A stretch of 64,000 nt of DNA from Wuchereria bancrofti (taxonomy: Eukaryota; Nematoda; Chromadorea; Rhabditida; Onchocercidae): NCBI GenBank assembly GCA_005281725.1, contig SSBO01000012.1, positions 7,976,866 through 8,040,865 of the forward strand, in the 5' to 3' direction. The notes beneath the pieces were generated by a model. The model was not told where the DNA came from. It did not search any database and worked only from the letters and a program-made list of their open reading frames with translations. Shown one piece after another: positions 63,124 to 64,000 of this stretch (position 1 is its first letter; every line of letters starts with the position of its first letter). A program made the translations under genes and the position numbers.

Positions 63124-64000
63124 ATGAAATTGAGCGTCAAAAGTCCAAATGGCAAAATTGAAGTCTTCGATGAAGTGGATAACTGGACTTTTGCGACATT
63201 GCATCATCAAGTGATCGAGCGATTCAATTTGAAATGGTATGGAAATTTCTGTTCTTACATTTTGTAGTTTTATCAATTTTGGCTATTATTGCTTACTAGG
63301 AATGGGTCAGAATCATGACATTTTTTACGCAGCTAATTTGAATTTTTAGTAGCCTAAATCTTTAGTGGTTTATGATAAAAATCAAACACACAATCGCACT
63401 GCCGTTAAAAGATAGCTGTACTGAATGTCAGAAACTCCTGCTGATCTCGGTTTCTCATGATATAGTGGGTTTTGATTCACTTAGATTTCTTATTTATGAC
63501 AGGTTTCAGCTTACTTGGTTTCCCAGGATGCGTTTGTTTTCAGCGATTTTTCATTATTTTTCGGTAACCGTCAATTGTCGACAGATGATACAAAGCTTTT
63601 TGAATCAGATATGGAATTCGTTAGTGGAGATCGCCTAAGAATGATTATAAATGGAAATGGGTACGTCTTTGCTTACTTTTCCTTTGTCCGCATTACTCAG
63701 ACGGAAAATTCAGTAATTTGAAGAGATGTTGAATAAATTTTACGAGAATTTTCTTTGCAAAAGATATGTTGTTAACTAGTGTAAAACCGCTTTAGCTTCA
63801 TCATGGCATTTCTAAGTTATATTATAAGTTTGAATCCATTTAGGCATATTACCGCATCAGTAGTATCGCTTTTATTTTTCTTATTTTATTCAGGCTTTCT
63901 TCTGTTGACAATGCCAGTGGGAACTCTTCCTCAAAATTTTCGACGACAAATGGAAGTAGCAGTTCGGATGTGGAAAAAAATAAAACCGTTTTTGAAATTG
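63124..64000 (+). CDS. Ubiquitin-like domain protein, FBXO7-like (5' part only)
   Basis: The first exon (63124-63236) starts MKLSVKSPNGKIEVFDEVDN and continues with TLHHQVIERFNLKW. A later exon (about 63504-63660) reads DAFVFSDFSLFFGNRQL and FVSGDRLRMIING, and a third (from 63895) is Ser/Asn-rich and runs off the window. The order (an N-terminal ubiquitin-like fold ending in SGDRLRMI, then a low-complexity linker) resembles FBXO7, whose Ubl ends SGDLICLIL. FBXO7 is an SCF F-box protein that also binds the proteasome regulator PI31; its F-box and FP domains would lie beyond the edge. The first splice junction is unresolved: exon 1 ends in phase 2 but the next exon needs phase 0 or 1, unless a small exon near 63411-63449 lies between. 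It follows PUS7 on the same strand at 391 bases, so a shared operon is possible. Confidence 0.6.

Noticed and set aside
1..64000. CRISPR array, bacterial (for example Wolbachia) insertion or complete transposon
   Set aside because: No spaced repeats, no dense bacterial-type ORFs, and no transposase or reverse transcriptase motif were seen.

Overview
The window is nuclear DNA of a parasitic nematode, most likely a filarial (spirurid, clade III) species. The evidence is very AT-rich intergenic DNA, multi-exon genes with introns of tens to thousands of bases, an exact copy of the nematode SL1 spliced-leader sequence, and an AKH/GnRH-type neuropeptide precursor of the nematode kind. I saw no CRISPR array, no bacterial operon and no tRNA or rRNA gene. 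All exon models below were made by eye, joining frames across GT...AG boundaries.

Layout: 1-1154, two exons of a cyclic nucleotide-gated channel (minus) running off the left edge. 2654-2962, a possible gag-like fragment and a (GTA)23 tract. 3298-5055, an unrecognised seven-exon gene (plus). 7608-16211, an 18-exon DUF229 membrane-anchored sulfatase-fold protein (minus), divergent from prefoldin subunit 4 (16814-17778, plus). After a 5 kb gap comes glucose-6-phosphate dehydrogenase (22907-26983, plus). A two-exon AKH/GnRH-like neuropeptide gene (28590-29456, minus) sits at the edge of an 11 kb gene desert that also holds the SL1 copy (37779-37800). The right third is denser: a TXNDC15-type thioredoxin protein (minus), SSUH2 zinc-finger protein (minus), a decayed exon (49423-49626), RP2/XRP2 (minus), a PI-PLC X-domain protein (minus), pseudouridine synthase PUS7 (plus), and the start of a gene with a ubiquitin-like domain resembling FBXO7 (plus) that runs off the right edge.

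The genes do not form one pathway: the set mixes housekeeping enzymes (G6PD, PUS7, prefoldin 4), membrane or secretory proteins (DUF229, TXNDC15) and signalling proteins. Three of them (CNG channel, TXNDC15, RP2) have relatives tied to cilia, which may be coincidence.

The most unusual items are the isolated SL1 sequence followed by a GT, the small neuropeptide gene with a changed residue in the peptide, a decayed duplicate of the last DUF229 exon inside one of its own introns, several perfect hairpins, and the frequent use of GTT/GTC splice donors.
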